A stretch of DNA of 13,039 nucleotides from Cylindrodendrum hubeiense (Eukaryota > Ascomycota > Sordariomycetes > Hypocreales > Nectriaceae). Positions 1 to 9,320 of the stretch are shown piece after piece. The stretch covers positions 1-13,039 of the forward strand of contig JAANBB010000726.1 in NCBI GenBank assembly GCA_014621425.1. Reading direction: 5' to 3'. A program made the translations under genes and the position numbers. Each line of letters opens with the position of its first letter. The stretch's first letter is position 1. Below the pieces are notes generated by a model. That model was not told where the DNA came from. It ran no database searches and saw nothing but the letters and a program-made list of their open reading frames with translations.

Positions 1-141
1 CTCCATCCGTTGCCGCGCTCGACCTCCAAGCCCCAGATCCAGCGCCAAACCCGGTATCCCTTCTGGGCCCGCCCCTCCGCTTTTCGATCCCTCCGACGAC
101 CATCCGCCGCGCTCTCGACCCGAACCAACCGACCTCCCAGC

Positions 142-168
142 ATGGGCGCTTCAACCCGGCCTGGATAA
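142..168 (+). promoter_or_regulatory. upstream ORF 1 (8 codons plus stop)
   Basis: ATG at 142 followed by eight sense codons in total (MGASTRPG) and TAA at 166-168, 97 nt before the main ATG. Its context has A at -3 and G at +4, so it could be recognised if it lies in the transcript. A uORF here would be expected to lower translation of the main ORF or make it conditional. The transcript start is unknown, so its inclusion in the mRNA is inference. Confidence 0.4.
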
Positions 169-179
169 CGGTTGACTGA

Positions 180-200
180 ATGCGAATGTCCGCGCCCTAG
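180..200 (+). promoter_or_regulatory. upstream ORF 2 (6 codons plus stop)
   Basis: ATG at 180 and a second in-frame ATG at 186 read MRMSAP and stop at TAG 198-200. It begins 11 nt after uORF 1 ends and finishes 65 nt before the main ATG, a spacing that allows reinitiation. Its presence in the mRNA is not shown by sequence alone. Confidence 0.35.
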
Positions 201-265
201 AGCGCTCCAGTCCTGCTGCCGACGCAGACGCTGACTCCTCCGCTGCCCGCAGCTTGCGCCTCAAC

Positions 266-3200
266 ATGGACGGCGCGGCCCTCGTGTCCGACGACCTCCT
301 CGATCCGCCGCCTCGACTTCATGAGCGCCTTCGCCAAATAGCCGGCTACACCTGGGATGAATCTAAACTCCCCCTTTCACTCCACCTACGATTTCTGGTG
401 AGTTTGCTTCTTGCGGGACTATCCCGAGAACCTCTCCCATCCTCCTTCACTCCCCTCCTCTCCACTCCTCTCCCCTCCTCGCGACTCAGTCTTGCTGATC
501 TATCCGGTTATTTTAGGTATGTCTTCGGCACCCGCTTCGTGTCCCCGTTTTCTGCCTCCTCGACCTCGTCACACAATGCCTCCAGTCCCAGCTCCACCTC
601 AAAGGGGCCCTCTGGGCGTCCGTCTCCTTCGGACTCCATCAGCACCACGGGCATTATACCTACCGGCAAAGGTATCGATGTACCAGATGTGATTCCCCCA
701 GCCTCATTACCCTCCAACGCATCCGATGCTCCCTATGTGGAGGAGTATGTCGTTGCCCGCATCTCCTACCATGCCCTCCGTGAGGAGCGCGCCTTTCATA
801 TCGCCAAGACTATGTCGGCCTCATCTGATCCGAAGGGGAAACATATTGTGAAGCCTCTGGACCTCGTCAGGTTGAACCCGGCTCCAGGCGACCGCGCGGC
901 TGTCATAGTCGCCATCTACCAATACCTTGGTCACAACTATCTGCTCGATGTACTTGATATGGGCCCAGCCTTCTACCGGGCACGCAGAGTGGGAGAAACT
1001 TTTGCATCCGGACGCAAGAACGAACCCAAGTTGCAGGGTCCCATGTCTCTGCAACTATTCCTTGACTTCGCCATCGGTGCCTCCCAATGTCTCGAGATCC
1101 TCCATCACAACTTTGGCATGATCCATGGCGAAATCCGCAGCGATGCCTTCCACTTCAATGCAGAGGAAAACATAGTCAAGATTATGACATTTGGTGCTGG
1201 AGTCCGATCTTTTGAGCATGGTCTTACCAGCACCGGTTGGTCGACACTCTCCAAGGAACTAGGTGCCAAAAACAAACTGCTCTACATCAGCCCCGAACAG
1301 ACTGGGAGAATGCCCGCAGAACCCGATAGCCGAACTGATATCTACTCCCTCGGCGTCTTGTTCTGGACCATCTTAGCCCAACGGCCTGTTTTCGACGGCG
1401 AGTCTCCCCTCGACATCGTTCAAGGAGTCCTTGGCCGCAGGATACCAAATGTGTCCACCGTGCGAATCGATATCCCAGATGTCATCGGGAGGATCATCCA
1501 GAAGTGCACAGCCAAGAATGTTTCGGAACGGTACCACTCGGCGAGTGGACTTCGTCATGATCTGGTCAAGGTTCACCAGTTCCTCGCCGACGGAGATTGG
1601 TTGGCCCTGAAAGAATGGAAGATTGGATCCAATGATGTCTCCTCATTTTTCATGCTCCCTAACATGATGATTGGCCGCCAACGCGAGCATGCGGAACTTA
1701 TCAAGGTTGTTGACCGCGTTGCCAAAGGCCACTATATGAACCTCAAAGGGGGGGCCAATCGGTTCTCCGACGGCTCTAGCTTATCCAATGACATGACGCC
1801 CTTTGACGATATTTCTAGTGAAGGAGCGAGCTCTTTGGACGGAACCAATCGTCGAAGCGGATCCTTCACTCAAACTGTCGCGTCTGATCCAAAGCCGGCA
1901 AAGAGTAGCCTCCATCCACTCTTTTCGGACACTCAGACGATCTCAAGTGATACAATGGCATCGTCACCATCAGGCGCCTTCCCTCGACCAGCCAGGCCTT
2001 GGGAAAGACACCAGTCTATTTCGATAGAAACCCGCAGCCTCGTCGAAAGCGTGGCAACCGACCCCACCCGTCATAGCGTGGTTGAGTCTTCGGCTTCGAG
2101 TCTATCGAGACAGCTAGGTTCCGCCAAGTTCCGTCGGCGGGACTACTGTGAGGTCGTCACAATCGCCGGTACCGGCGGTCTTGGAAAGAGCTTCCTCGTT
2201 CAAAGTGTCCTAGCAGAAGCCCGAAGACAAGGATATTGTGCAACGGCAAAATTCGATACCGCGAGAAGAACAGCCTTTGGGCCATTGCTTAAGCTGCTAT
2301 CCTCCCTGTTCAAACAGGTATGGGGTGAGAGAAACACAGAGACGCCTTTTCATCAAACCCTTAAGCAGTTCATTCGCCCAGTGTGGCCGATGCTGCACCG
2401 CGTCTTGGGCCTTCCCGAGTTCCTGCTTGGTCCGCCAGAGGTTTCTGTAGGCCGGTCCATCTCCTCGTCCCAGCACTTCGCGCACAAGGCCGGCAGTCGA
2501 CCCGGGAGCAAGCGCCGCGGCTCATCCCCCGGAAGTTCTCCAGGGCCAGTTGGCCGAAACCCGAGCATCGCCTCTCAGTCCTCTTCGGATTTTCTTCGTG
2601 CCGGGCCTTCTACCAAAACCGTGCGTTTGATGAACATCTTTTTAGATGTCCTCAGAGTTTTCACTGCACATAAATTTATCTGCTTCTGCCTTGACGATCT
2701 TCATTTTGCTGATGATGAGTCCTTGGAACTCATCTCCCAAATCATCGCATCAAGGATGAAAATGGTCATTATTGTGACATATCGACCGGAGGAGCTCTCG
2801 GCAGAGAAAATACAGAACATCATTAACCCTGCTGAGTCAGATGGTACGTTAGCCCATGGGTTCGCAATCCGTATCTTTCACTAATTGTATTCTCAGAATT
2901 CCCCCGTACGAGTCCGAGAGTCACTCATATACCCCTTTCCCCACTCTCCGAGGATGACATTGTCCAATACGTCTCAACAACACTGTGCCGGCCCAAAGAA
3001 GAAATCTACTCATTAGCGCTCGTCATCCAGTCCAAGACAGCAGGAAACCCGTTCTACATGCGAGAGATGCTAAGCGCATGCCATCGAAAACGGTGCATCT
3101 GGTACGACTATCGAGACAGCCAGTGGCACTTTGACCTGGATAGGCTGTTTGAGCAGTTCAAGGGCGAGAAAGATTACGATGTCCTCGACACTGGTTTCAT

Positions 3201-6200
3201 CACACGTCGACTCAATGAACTTCCGCCTGCATCTCGAACTTTACTTGCTTGGGCAGCTCTTATTGGCGGTTCATTTTCCTTTCAAGTGGTTTGCCATTTG
3301 ATGAGCGGAGAGTTTGACTATCAAGACGAGGAATGGGGTACGTCTTGTTCACTCTTGTCACTGAAGAACTACACGCAAGGGGAGACCATCGCCGGCCTCC
3401 AGGCTGCCATCCAGGCATATATCATTGTACCCAGCGAGACCGACGATCGCTTCCGATTTGCACACGACCGCTACATCCACGCTTCCGCCGCATTAAAAGA
3501 GTGCAATTCTCAGAAGATGCACTTTATCATTGCGCAGACCCTCCATAAGTACTACGCTGTTGAAGCGAGGCAACGAACCAGCACTGCCTCTCATATATGC
3601 GAGGCTGTTAATATCATAAAACGGCGTGTTCCGGTCCGTAGTCACTTCCGCGAGCTCCTATCCGACTGCGCGGAAGCAGCCACAGAGAGCGGTGCGCGAC
3701 CAACTGCCGCGAAATTTTACAACACCGCAGTTTTGCTCCTTCAGGAGAATCCTTGGTCCGACGAGGCGGAAGACACATCGTATGAGGAAACAATGGAGCT
3801 GCATCTTCGAGCTGCTGAATGCTACTTGTTCATGGGGAATTATACAGGTGCCAGCGAAACGCTCAATATTATCCTTGAGAACGCCAGAACGCCGTTCGAC
3901 AAGGCACCGGCATATGTTTTGCAGTCGAGGATCTACACCCAAAATGGAGACTCCCAAGCCGCGCTGATTTCCCTCAAGGACTGCTTAGTCTCCCTCGGAG
4001 TCACCATTGATGACAACCCTACTCTCCAGAAATGCGATGAGAGGTTCGAAAAACTCTCTGTCCAAATTCAGACAATGGAACGTTCGGATATAGTCACTGA
4101 TAAATTGTCGAGCGACCCTGGCATCTCATCCATAGGGGCTGTCCTGTCCGAGACAATCAGCGCGGCATGGTGGAGCGATGGTCTACGATACTACCACCTC
4201 ACGCTCATGATGATAGAGATGCATCTGACTCGGGGCCCGTACCCCCAATCCGGCATGGGATTTCTCTATTTTTCCATGATCGCCATGGCCCGCTTCAACA
4301 TGACACAATTCGCTGTGGATCTGGGCTCAATGTCTCAGGAGATGTTGTACCAATCTCGAGACTCATTTTCTCTAGCTCGTGGGCTGATGCTCTATCCGAT
4401 GTGCATTGGACATGTTCATTTGACGATGCCTGTGATCACAGCGCAGATGGAGGATGCTGTGGAGTATGCTTCCGTTGCTGGCGATCGGATATCCACCATC
4501 CTCAGCTATGGGATTTCTGCCGTCTTCAAATTCTTTAGTGGCGAGAACTGTGCAGACCTAGAGGGCTTCTGCCAGTACGGGTGTGAGGAGATACCCAATT
4601 GGTACTTTGATTCCAGGGGCGGCTCGGTCCTAATTGCCGTCAGACAGCTCGCTCGTGCGCTCCAAGGCAAGACTAACACCAAGGATGCACTCGAAGTCAT
4701 GACTGATGAGGCACATAATGCCGTGGCATACAAGAAATGGCTGCTGGGTTGCAAAAAGGAAAGCAACCGGTCAATCATATTCTATGAAAGTTTCGAGATT
4801 GTCCCTCTCTTCCTCTATGGCCATTATGAGCGCGCTGTTGAGATTGGGAAGGGCTGCATCGGTCAATTGGAGATGCTTTGGTCAGCTCGCAATAGCAGGC
4901 TTATTCTGTTCTTCTACGGATTAGCTCAGGCCGGTCAGGTACTTCGGAAGATACAGGACCCCTGTACTCCTCCTGAGGGTTTGGCCTCCCAGATCGACGA
5001 AGTGATTAAGGAGTTGCAGAACTTTATCAATATGATTGACGAGTGGTCGACTGTCTCTGACATCAACTACTTTGTCTGGTCGAAGCTTCTACAGGCCCAG
5101 GTTGCAGAGCTCTCCAAGGATCACGGAGCCGCCATCCAGCACTATGAGCATGCCCTAGATCACACGGCTGAGCACGATGCTGTCTTCGATGAAGCACTCG
5201 GCAACTATCTTATGGCAGGTCTCTTCATCCGCCGAAAAGGACGTCGGTCTGCTCGTGCCGCACTCGTGGAGGCTGTTGGGCTCTTCCGACAACTCGGTGC
5301 CAACGGTGTCTCGAAGGCAATTGAAGAGGAACACAGTCTGCTGTTGCATGGGCCGACTAGGAGCCATCGAACCATGGAGGCAGGCGTGCAAACCGACTTT
5401 GTCACCGACACAGGCTCTGTTCAATATCGGGCCGCAGGTGCGGAGGACGGTGCTGATTTGACCCAAATACCCTCCAATGCCATGACTGATATAAGAGGCG
5501 AGCGCATCGGTGCCTGGCGGGGATCTATGAATATGCAGACCGAAGCCGGCGCTGGACTGCCTGCTCTTGACATGATCGACCTGCATGCCATTCTAGTTTC
5601 ATCGCAAGTCATCTCATCTGTTCTACAGATCAACGAGCTTCTGAAGACCATGTGCGATGTCGTCTTGCAAACCTGTGGTGGTTCAGCAACGCTCGCTGCA
5701 ATCGTAGTTCAGGAGAATGACTCGGATTCATGGTGTGTGGCAGCCAGCGGTGATCCGGAAAAGGGTGCTTCGGCGCACATACCAGGGTTGTCGTTGTCGG
5801 GAACGTCATTGATCGCCGAGAATGTCATTCTATACTGCACACGCTTCTTGGAAACAGTTTTCGTCCCCGACTTGATGACTGATGAGAGATTCGGCAACGT
5901 CAGCGGGGCATGGCTCCAGAGGAATCCTGTTGGCAAAGGCATCATCTCCATCCCCATTTCTCATGGAACCAAGTCTCTCCTCGGCGTCTTATACCTCGAG
6001 GGCGAACCCGGTGCTTTCACAGATCGCAACGTCACTGTCTTGCAGCTTCTGGTCAATCAGATTGGCATCAGTTATTCGAATGCTCTGTCAATGAAGAATG
6101 TCGAGAAGATCTCGGCAGAGAACCGATCTATGGTGGCAGTCCAGAAACGTGCTCTAGCCAAGGCCCTTGAAGCAGAAAACAAGGCAAAGAAGGCTGAAGC

Positions 6201-8165
6201 AGAGGCAAAACGAAACGTCAAGTTGGCCGAGGAAGCTGTCAAGGCCAAGTCAATCTTCTTAGCCAACGTCTCACACGAACTCCGAACTCCACTGAACGGT
6301 GTCATTGGAAACTCAGATTTACTCCGTGATAGTGAACTGGATAGGGAGCAACTCGATATGGCTGATTCCATCCGGGTCTCTGCCGAGCTACTGCTCACGG
6401 TCATCAACGACATTCTAGACTTTTCGAAGATGGAAGCTGACAAGATGAAACTATACATCATCGCCTTCAACCCCGAGGACATGGTTCGCGAGGTCGTACG
6501 GGCGGTTTCTTATAGCAACCGTGAAAAGACTTCGAAGAAGAATGTCAAGATCATCCAGGATATCAAGCTACCGCCCCTACTCATCTACGGCGACCCCATC
6601 CGACTCCATCAAGTTATGGGCAATCTTATCGGGAACAGTCTCAAGTTTACAGAAGTTGGCTCGATCACCATTGGCTCTCGCCTCGACAAGGAGACGAAGG
6701 AGCATGCAACCCTCACTTTCTGGGTCCGAGACACCGGTATCGGCATTCCACCACAGCAGTTGGCACAACTTTTCCAGCCCTTCCGCCAGGCTGATGCCAG
6801 TACTGCAAGAAAGTATGGTGGAAGCGGTTTGGGCCTCAGCATCTGCAAGTCCCTCATCGAGGTGATGATGAAGGGTAAAATCCGACTGGAGAGCGAAGAG
6901 ACTGTGGGCACAACCGCTTGGTTTACTGTCACTTTCGAAAAGGCCAAGTCGGACGTTTCTGTGGGAGACGCTCAATCAATGTCTCCTCCTCCGATGGATC
7001 GATATTCGTTGACTACGTCACCCTTGGATCGGGTAGACCCATCAAATCTTTATCTTAACCTTTCTCGAGTCCCCAAGGAAGAGATCCGAATTTGCGTCGC
7101 TGAAGACAATCCCATCAACCAAAAGATCGCCATTCAGTATGTGAAGCGGTTGGGATACTCCGGCGTCGTCGCATATGAAAATGGTCTCAAGGCAGTTGAA
7201 GGCCTTCGCCAGAAGGCCAATGAGGGGAAGCCATACCATATCGTCCTTATGGATGTCCAAATGCCTGTCCTGGATGGCTACGAGGCGACGAAACTGATTC
7301 GGAAAGATCCCATGGATGCGGTCCGAAATATATTGGTAATTGCCATGACTGCTTCGGCGATCCAAGGAGATCGGGAGAAGTGCCTTGCAGCCGGCATGAA
7401 TGATTATCTAGCCAAGCCTGTCAGGTCCGACGTGCTGAAGAAGAAACTGGATGCGTATCTCAGCCCTGAAGTAAGCATGCCCTTGTGTTGATGAATTAAG
7501 AACTCAACTAACTGTCCTAGTCACCGTTGGCACACCAAGACTCTATTCAAACTACCCCAGCTTCGAGGCAGACTCCTCCAGCCGAAACCAATGGGCCCAG
7601 TCCCCCGGCCACACGTCCACCACTTGTATCACATCCAACAAAGCCCCGGCCTCACGTTATCCTAGATCCAATGCAGGAGTCGGCGGTATTCAACCAACCT
7701 CTTAACCCAGAGTCATTGGGGGCTAGTGATAGCCCTATATTTAGCAAGGAGCATCCAGCGTCGCCGCCAATTCCAATCCGGGACAATCCATCCTACAGTA
7801 TTCCCTCAACAACCGACCTCACTCTAAGCCGCGCCTCGAGTGAAAATCAGTCCATTGATGTGGGCTCAATGGCAGACGGCTCATCGACAAATACACACAA
7901 ACGTCTGCCCCGAAAGCTGACCAAGACCAGGGGGAACAGTGATTCCAATGCCGAGAGACCCTCTGCTATAGGAGAGCGAGCACCAAGCGAGAAAACCAGG
8001 GGCTTGCTCACCAAGAAGGGGCCACAGCGACATAGCTCGACCAGCCTCGCTGAGGACGCTCAAAAGTTGGAGAACACCCCATATGGGACCGGTAGAGACG
8101 ATAATAAGCGCAACAGCTTGGCTTCACAGGCTTCATCCTTCAAGGACAGGATATTCCCACATTAA
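266..8165 (+). CDS. group X hybrid histidine kinase (kinase-like + ATPase + GAF + HisKA/HATPase + REC), 3 exons
   Basis: Best model is join(266..2843, 2897..7470, 7521..8165), 2598 aa; the joined length is an exact multiple of three and the domain frame is continuous across both introns. Domain order by residue: kinase-like about 155-455, STAND/AAA ATPase about 469-1000, helical repeats about 1120-1670, GAF about 1765-1915, coiled coil about 1920-1980, HisKA with His1986, HATPase_c about 2095-2210, receiver with Asp2312, and a disordered tail 2385-2598. This layout and length fit the family of C. albicans Chk1 and S. pombe Mak2/Mak3, which signal oxidative and other stress through a His-Asp-His-Asp relay. 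No signal peptide or membrane helix is visible, so the protein should be cytoplasmic. ATG 266 is chosen because it is the first in-frame ATG, has a strong context and precedes the conserved-looking GYTWDESK segment. Uncertain: whether 398-516 or 398-604, and 3338-3379, are spliced out. Confidence 0.93.
398..516 (+). other. candidate intron near the N-terminus (frame conflict)
   Basis: GTGAGT donor at 398-403, a long pyrimidine tract at about 430-480, CTGAT branch-like site at 495-499 and a TTTTAG acceptor ending at 516: on signals alone a textbook fungal intron. But it is 119 nt and interrupts a phase-0 position, so removing it shifts the frame and reaches TGA at 781-783 after 132 codons. Leaving it in keeps the frame open. 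Directly after the acceptor sits a consensus donor GTATGT (517-522). Removing 398-604 (207 nt, acceptor CAAAG) would keep the frame, though no good branch site precedes that acceptor. I cannot decide between retention, the 207-nt intron, two-step splicing and a 1-nt sequence error. Confidence 0.45.
730..1620 (+). other. N-terminal protein kinase-like domain, predicted catalytically dead
   Basis: Residues about 155-455 have the order of a Ser/Thr kinase domain but lack key residues. The catalytic loop reads MIHGEIRSDAF with Glu289 where the HRD aspartate should be. The DFG position reads TFG (Thr308). The APE position reads SPE (342-344), followed by QTGRMP and D358IYSLGVLFW as the DxWSxG-like element. 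No glycine-rich loop is evident before VVARIS. From family knowledge, group X histidine kinases carry this kinase-like module; I infer a binding or scaffolding role rather than phosphotransfer. In S. pombe Mak2/Mak3 it is described as a Ser/Thr kinase-like domain. Confidence 0.8.
1664..3310 (+). other. STAND/AAA_16-type ATPase module with low-complexity insertions
   Basis: The module opens with MIGRQREHAELIKVV (about 468-482), which resembles the start of AAA_16 ATPases. A Ser/Thr/Pro-rich insertion of roughly 130 residues follows. Walker A is GTGGLGKS (635-642, Lys641). A second Ser/Gly/Pro-rich insertion lies at about 726-780. Walker B is FCLDDLHFADD (Asp810 and Asp811), followed by IIVTYRPEEL, a sensor-like strand seen in this class. 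After the first confirmed intron come a helical segment (TAGNPFYMREML) and a winged-helix-like segment (TRRLNELPPASRTLLAWAAL). STAND ATPases act as nucleotide-driven switches; the substrate or ligand here is unknown. Confidence 0.75.
2844..2896 (+). other. intron, 53 nt, phase 1
   Basis: GTACGT donor at 2844, CTAAT branch-like site at 2881-2885 and TTCTCAG acceptor ending at 2896. Without removal the frame ends at TAA 2882-2884. With removal the ATPase region continues as EFPRTSPRVTHIPLSPL into the next long frame. Length and signals are ordinary for Pezizomycotina. Confidence 0.95.
3338..3379 (+). other. possible 42-nt in-frame intron
   Basis: GTACGTC donor at 3338 and CAAG acceptor ending at 3379 flank 42 nt (14 codons, phase 1), so both forms keep the frame. 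A CTGAA branch-like site lies at 3361-3365. If exonic, the segment encodes GTSCSLLSLKNYTQ before the conserved-looking ETIAGLQAAIQAY. At 42 nt it is at the lower limit for fungal introns, so I leave it in the coding sequence. Confidence 0.3.
3700..5330 (+). other. helical repeat region (TPR-like) between ATPase and GAF
   Basis: Residues about 1128-1670 are rich in amphipathic helices in antiparallel-pair style, for example LRAAECYLFMGNYTGASETL followed by a second helix pair reading SRIYTQNGDSQAALISL, and near the end IQHYEHALDHTAEHDAVFDEALG. The A/G/Y spacing is TPR-like. From family knowledge, STAND ATPases often carry such helical repeats as the ligand-sensing arm. A linker with short low-complexity stretches (about 1670-1750) leads into the GAF domain. 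Confidence 0.6.
5581..6090 (+). other. GAF domain
   Basis: Residues about 1755-1920. It starts with the helix SSVLQINELLKTMCDVVLQ, followed by AAIVVQEN, a central variable part, then GKGIISIPISHG and LLGVLYLEG before the closing helix LQLLVNQIGISYSNAL, the usual GAF strand-helix order. GAF domains bind small ligands or mediate dimer contacts; no cofactor-binding cysteine is obvious. The closing helix runs directly into an Ala/Lys/Glu-rich coiled coil (about 1920-1980) that should pass a signal to the histidine kinase dimer. Confidence 0.85.
6241..6945 (+). other. HisKA and HATPase_c transmitter
   Basis: H-box FLANVSHELRTPLNG with phospho-acceptor His1986. N-box QVMGNLIGNSLKFT with Asn2102 and Asn2106. 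G1 box DTGIGIP from Asp2138, F box FQPFRQAD, and G2 box GGSGLGLSI from Gly2167. All motifs are intact, so an active autokinase is expected. This is the usual hybrid kinase core, with phosphate passing from His1986 to the attached receiver. Confidence 0.97.
7079..7470 (+). other. receiver (REC) domain
   Basis: Residues about 2254-2384. The acidic pair is Glu2262-Asp2263 in ICVAEDNPINQ. The phospho-acceptor is Asp2312 in VLMDVQMPVLDGYEAT, Thr2344 sits in AMTASAI, and Lys2366 in YLAKPV. The complete residue set predicts a working receiver that hands phosphate to an HPt protein of the Ypd1/Mpr1 type encoded elsewhere. Confidence 0.97.
7471..7520 (+). other. intron, 50 nt, phase 0, at the end of the receiver
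   Basis: GTAAGC donor at 7471, CTAAC branch site at 7508-7512 and CCTAG acceptor ending at 7520. Splicing joins LSPE to SPLAHQDS and adds 214 residues. If the intron is kept, the protein ends six codons later (VSMPLC, TGA 7489-7491) at 2390 aa, with the receiver still complete. Confidence 0.88.
7521..8165 (+). other. last exon: disordered Ser/Pro-rich tail with a basic cluster
   Basis: Encodes residues 2385-2598 and stops at TAA 8163-8165. The composition is rich in Ser, Pro, Thr and Asn with several SP/TP pairs, as in intrinsically disordered phospho-regulated tails. Basic clusters occur at about 2511-2521 (KRLPRKLTKTR) and in LLTKKGPQRH, either of which could act as a nuclear localisation or docking signal. 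No known domain is seen. Confidence 0.8.
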
Positions 8166-8720
8166 GGTGCCGAGGAGAAGTTAACAAGGCGTCATGGTCT
8201 TGTCTGGAACTCCATCACACTACACTACATTTCATCGTTATACGACCCACGGTCAAGGACGGCACCTAGCAACCTGGACGAGCGTGTTTCTGGGTCAGCT
8301 CAGACAGCATCGATGCTGGGACCGGTGGGGAAAAGGAGATGGGAGGATCAAAGGAAAGGGCGCGGTGTCGGGTCTTGATTTTCTACTATTTCTCCCTGTT
8401 TGGAAAAGGAGGCATGGCGATGGTGAAGGAGGATAAATAGATGGCTCGGGCATGGTGTTTCCGTTCATGTGGTACCTATTCTATCACGGCATACTCTTGC
8501 TGCGCTCGGCAAGCAGACTTACACAGCGAAGCCTCACGAGAACGAGGGGATAGAGGAACAGAAGCGCATCGGAAGAAGACTTTTGGGCACGACATGCAAG
8601 ATACGTTTTACCACGAACTATGAACTACGAACTACAAACCACGAACTACTTGGCATAGAAAGCGTTACTGGTAGACCCAGCAGCACTAGGAAATAGGAGC
8701 GTCTTTTTTTTTTTGTTACT
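8166..8720 (+). other. probable 3' UTR and transcript end region
   Basis: No supported gene. An A-rich GATAAA element lies at 8432-8437, which could serve as a loose fungal polyadenylation signal about 270 nt after the stop codon. A run of eleven T follows at 8704-8714. Small open frames here have no recognisable content. Confidence 0.4.
8615..8649. repeat. 7-bp tandem repeat GAACTAC, five units
   Basis: Units GAACTAT, GAACTAC, GAACTAC, a degenerate AAACCAC and GAACTAC follow head to tail. It lies in the probable 3' UTR or just past it. It looks like replication slippage; no function is evident. Confidence 0.85.
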
Positions 8721-9320
8721 TGATTCACATTTGGGATTTCCAAGATTTGTTGCTTGACACATGCGAAGGCGGAGGATGTGCCGACATCTCTCCACACATG
8801 TGAACCCGTGAACCTCGCCACTGCAGCACAGTAATTACAGACTACATGGATGGCTGAAATCAGACTCCGGTCTTCGCCTGGAGTTTACATTTATGGCAGA
8901 CGGCGCTAGAGCAGCAGACCGGGCCGAGTGGAGCCTGCACAGATGCGCCCGTCCTCAGCAGCTCGGCTGTGCGTCCGTATCTTGATACACTCGCTGGGGT
9001 ACCGGGGGGATGGGCTGAAGCTTTGATTGACAAGAACGAGCAACTAACCGGAAAGGCGTGAAACACCCCATGGGAGACGACGGCGGCGCTAGAGGCCGTT
9101 TGGCGTGTCCGGGTTTGTCAGTCAGCGCACGCCAGTTGGGCGTTTAGTGTCCGAGATTAGATGAAGGAAGAGATGTGGCAGACTGGGAGGCACGCCGACT
9201 GGGGGATGTCGAGCGAGTTTTCCGACGCGGGCAGAGCTGGACAACCGGTGAGCACGGGACTAGATGCTAGATCCCTGGCCGACGGGGGGAAGGGGTTGGT
9301 GGAATCTTGATGGGGCGGGT
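8721..9320. other. intergenic stretch without recognisable gene
   Basis: About 600 bases with only short, unremarkable open frames on both strands. No tRNA-like B box, transposon terminal repeat or conserved protein segment was seen. Confidence 0.5.

Larger units (their letters stand above)
1..265 (+). promoter_or_regulatory. 5' leader / proximal promoter of the histidine kinase gene
   Basis: This is C/T-rich DNA before the start codon, typical of fungal 5' UTRs and core promoters. I see no convincing TATA box and the transcription start cannot be placed. It carries two short upstream ORFs, listed separately. One frame (1-168) is open from the window edge to the end of the first uORF, but its translation resembles nothing I know, so I do not call an upstream gene. 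The start codon context at 266 (A at -3, G at +4) is a strong Kozak-type context. Confidence 0.5.

Noticed and set aside
254..265. Upstream extension of the main ORF to a TTG at 254
   Set aside because: TTG is not a usual start in fungal nuclear genes and the ATG at 266 has a strong context.
672..701. GTATCG...CCCAG as an intron
   Set aside because: At 30 nt it is too short for a fungal spliceosomal intron.
5155..7365. Long open frames on the - strand (for example 5155-5586, 6072-6482, 6577-6975, 7042-7365)
   Set aside because: They lie antisense to conserved GAF, histidine kinase and receiver coding sequence; their translations resemble nothing and follow from codon bias on the + strand.
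8704..8714. T11 run as an RNA polymerase III terminator
   Set aside because: No A-box/B-box or tRNA-like fold lies upstream; more likely a simple homopolymer near the gene end.
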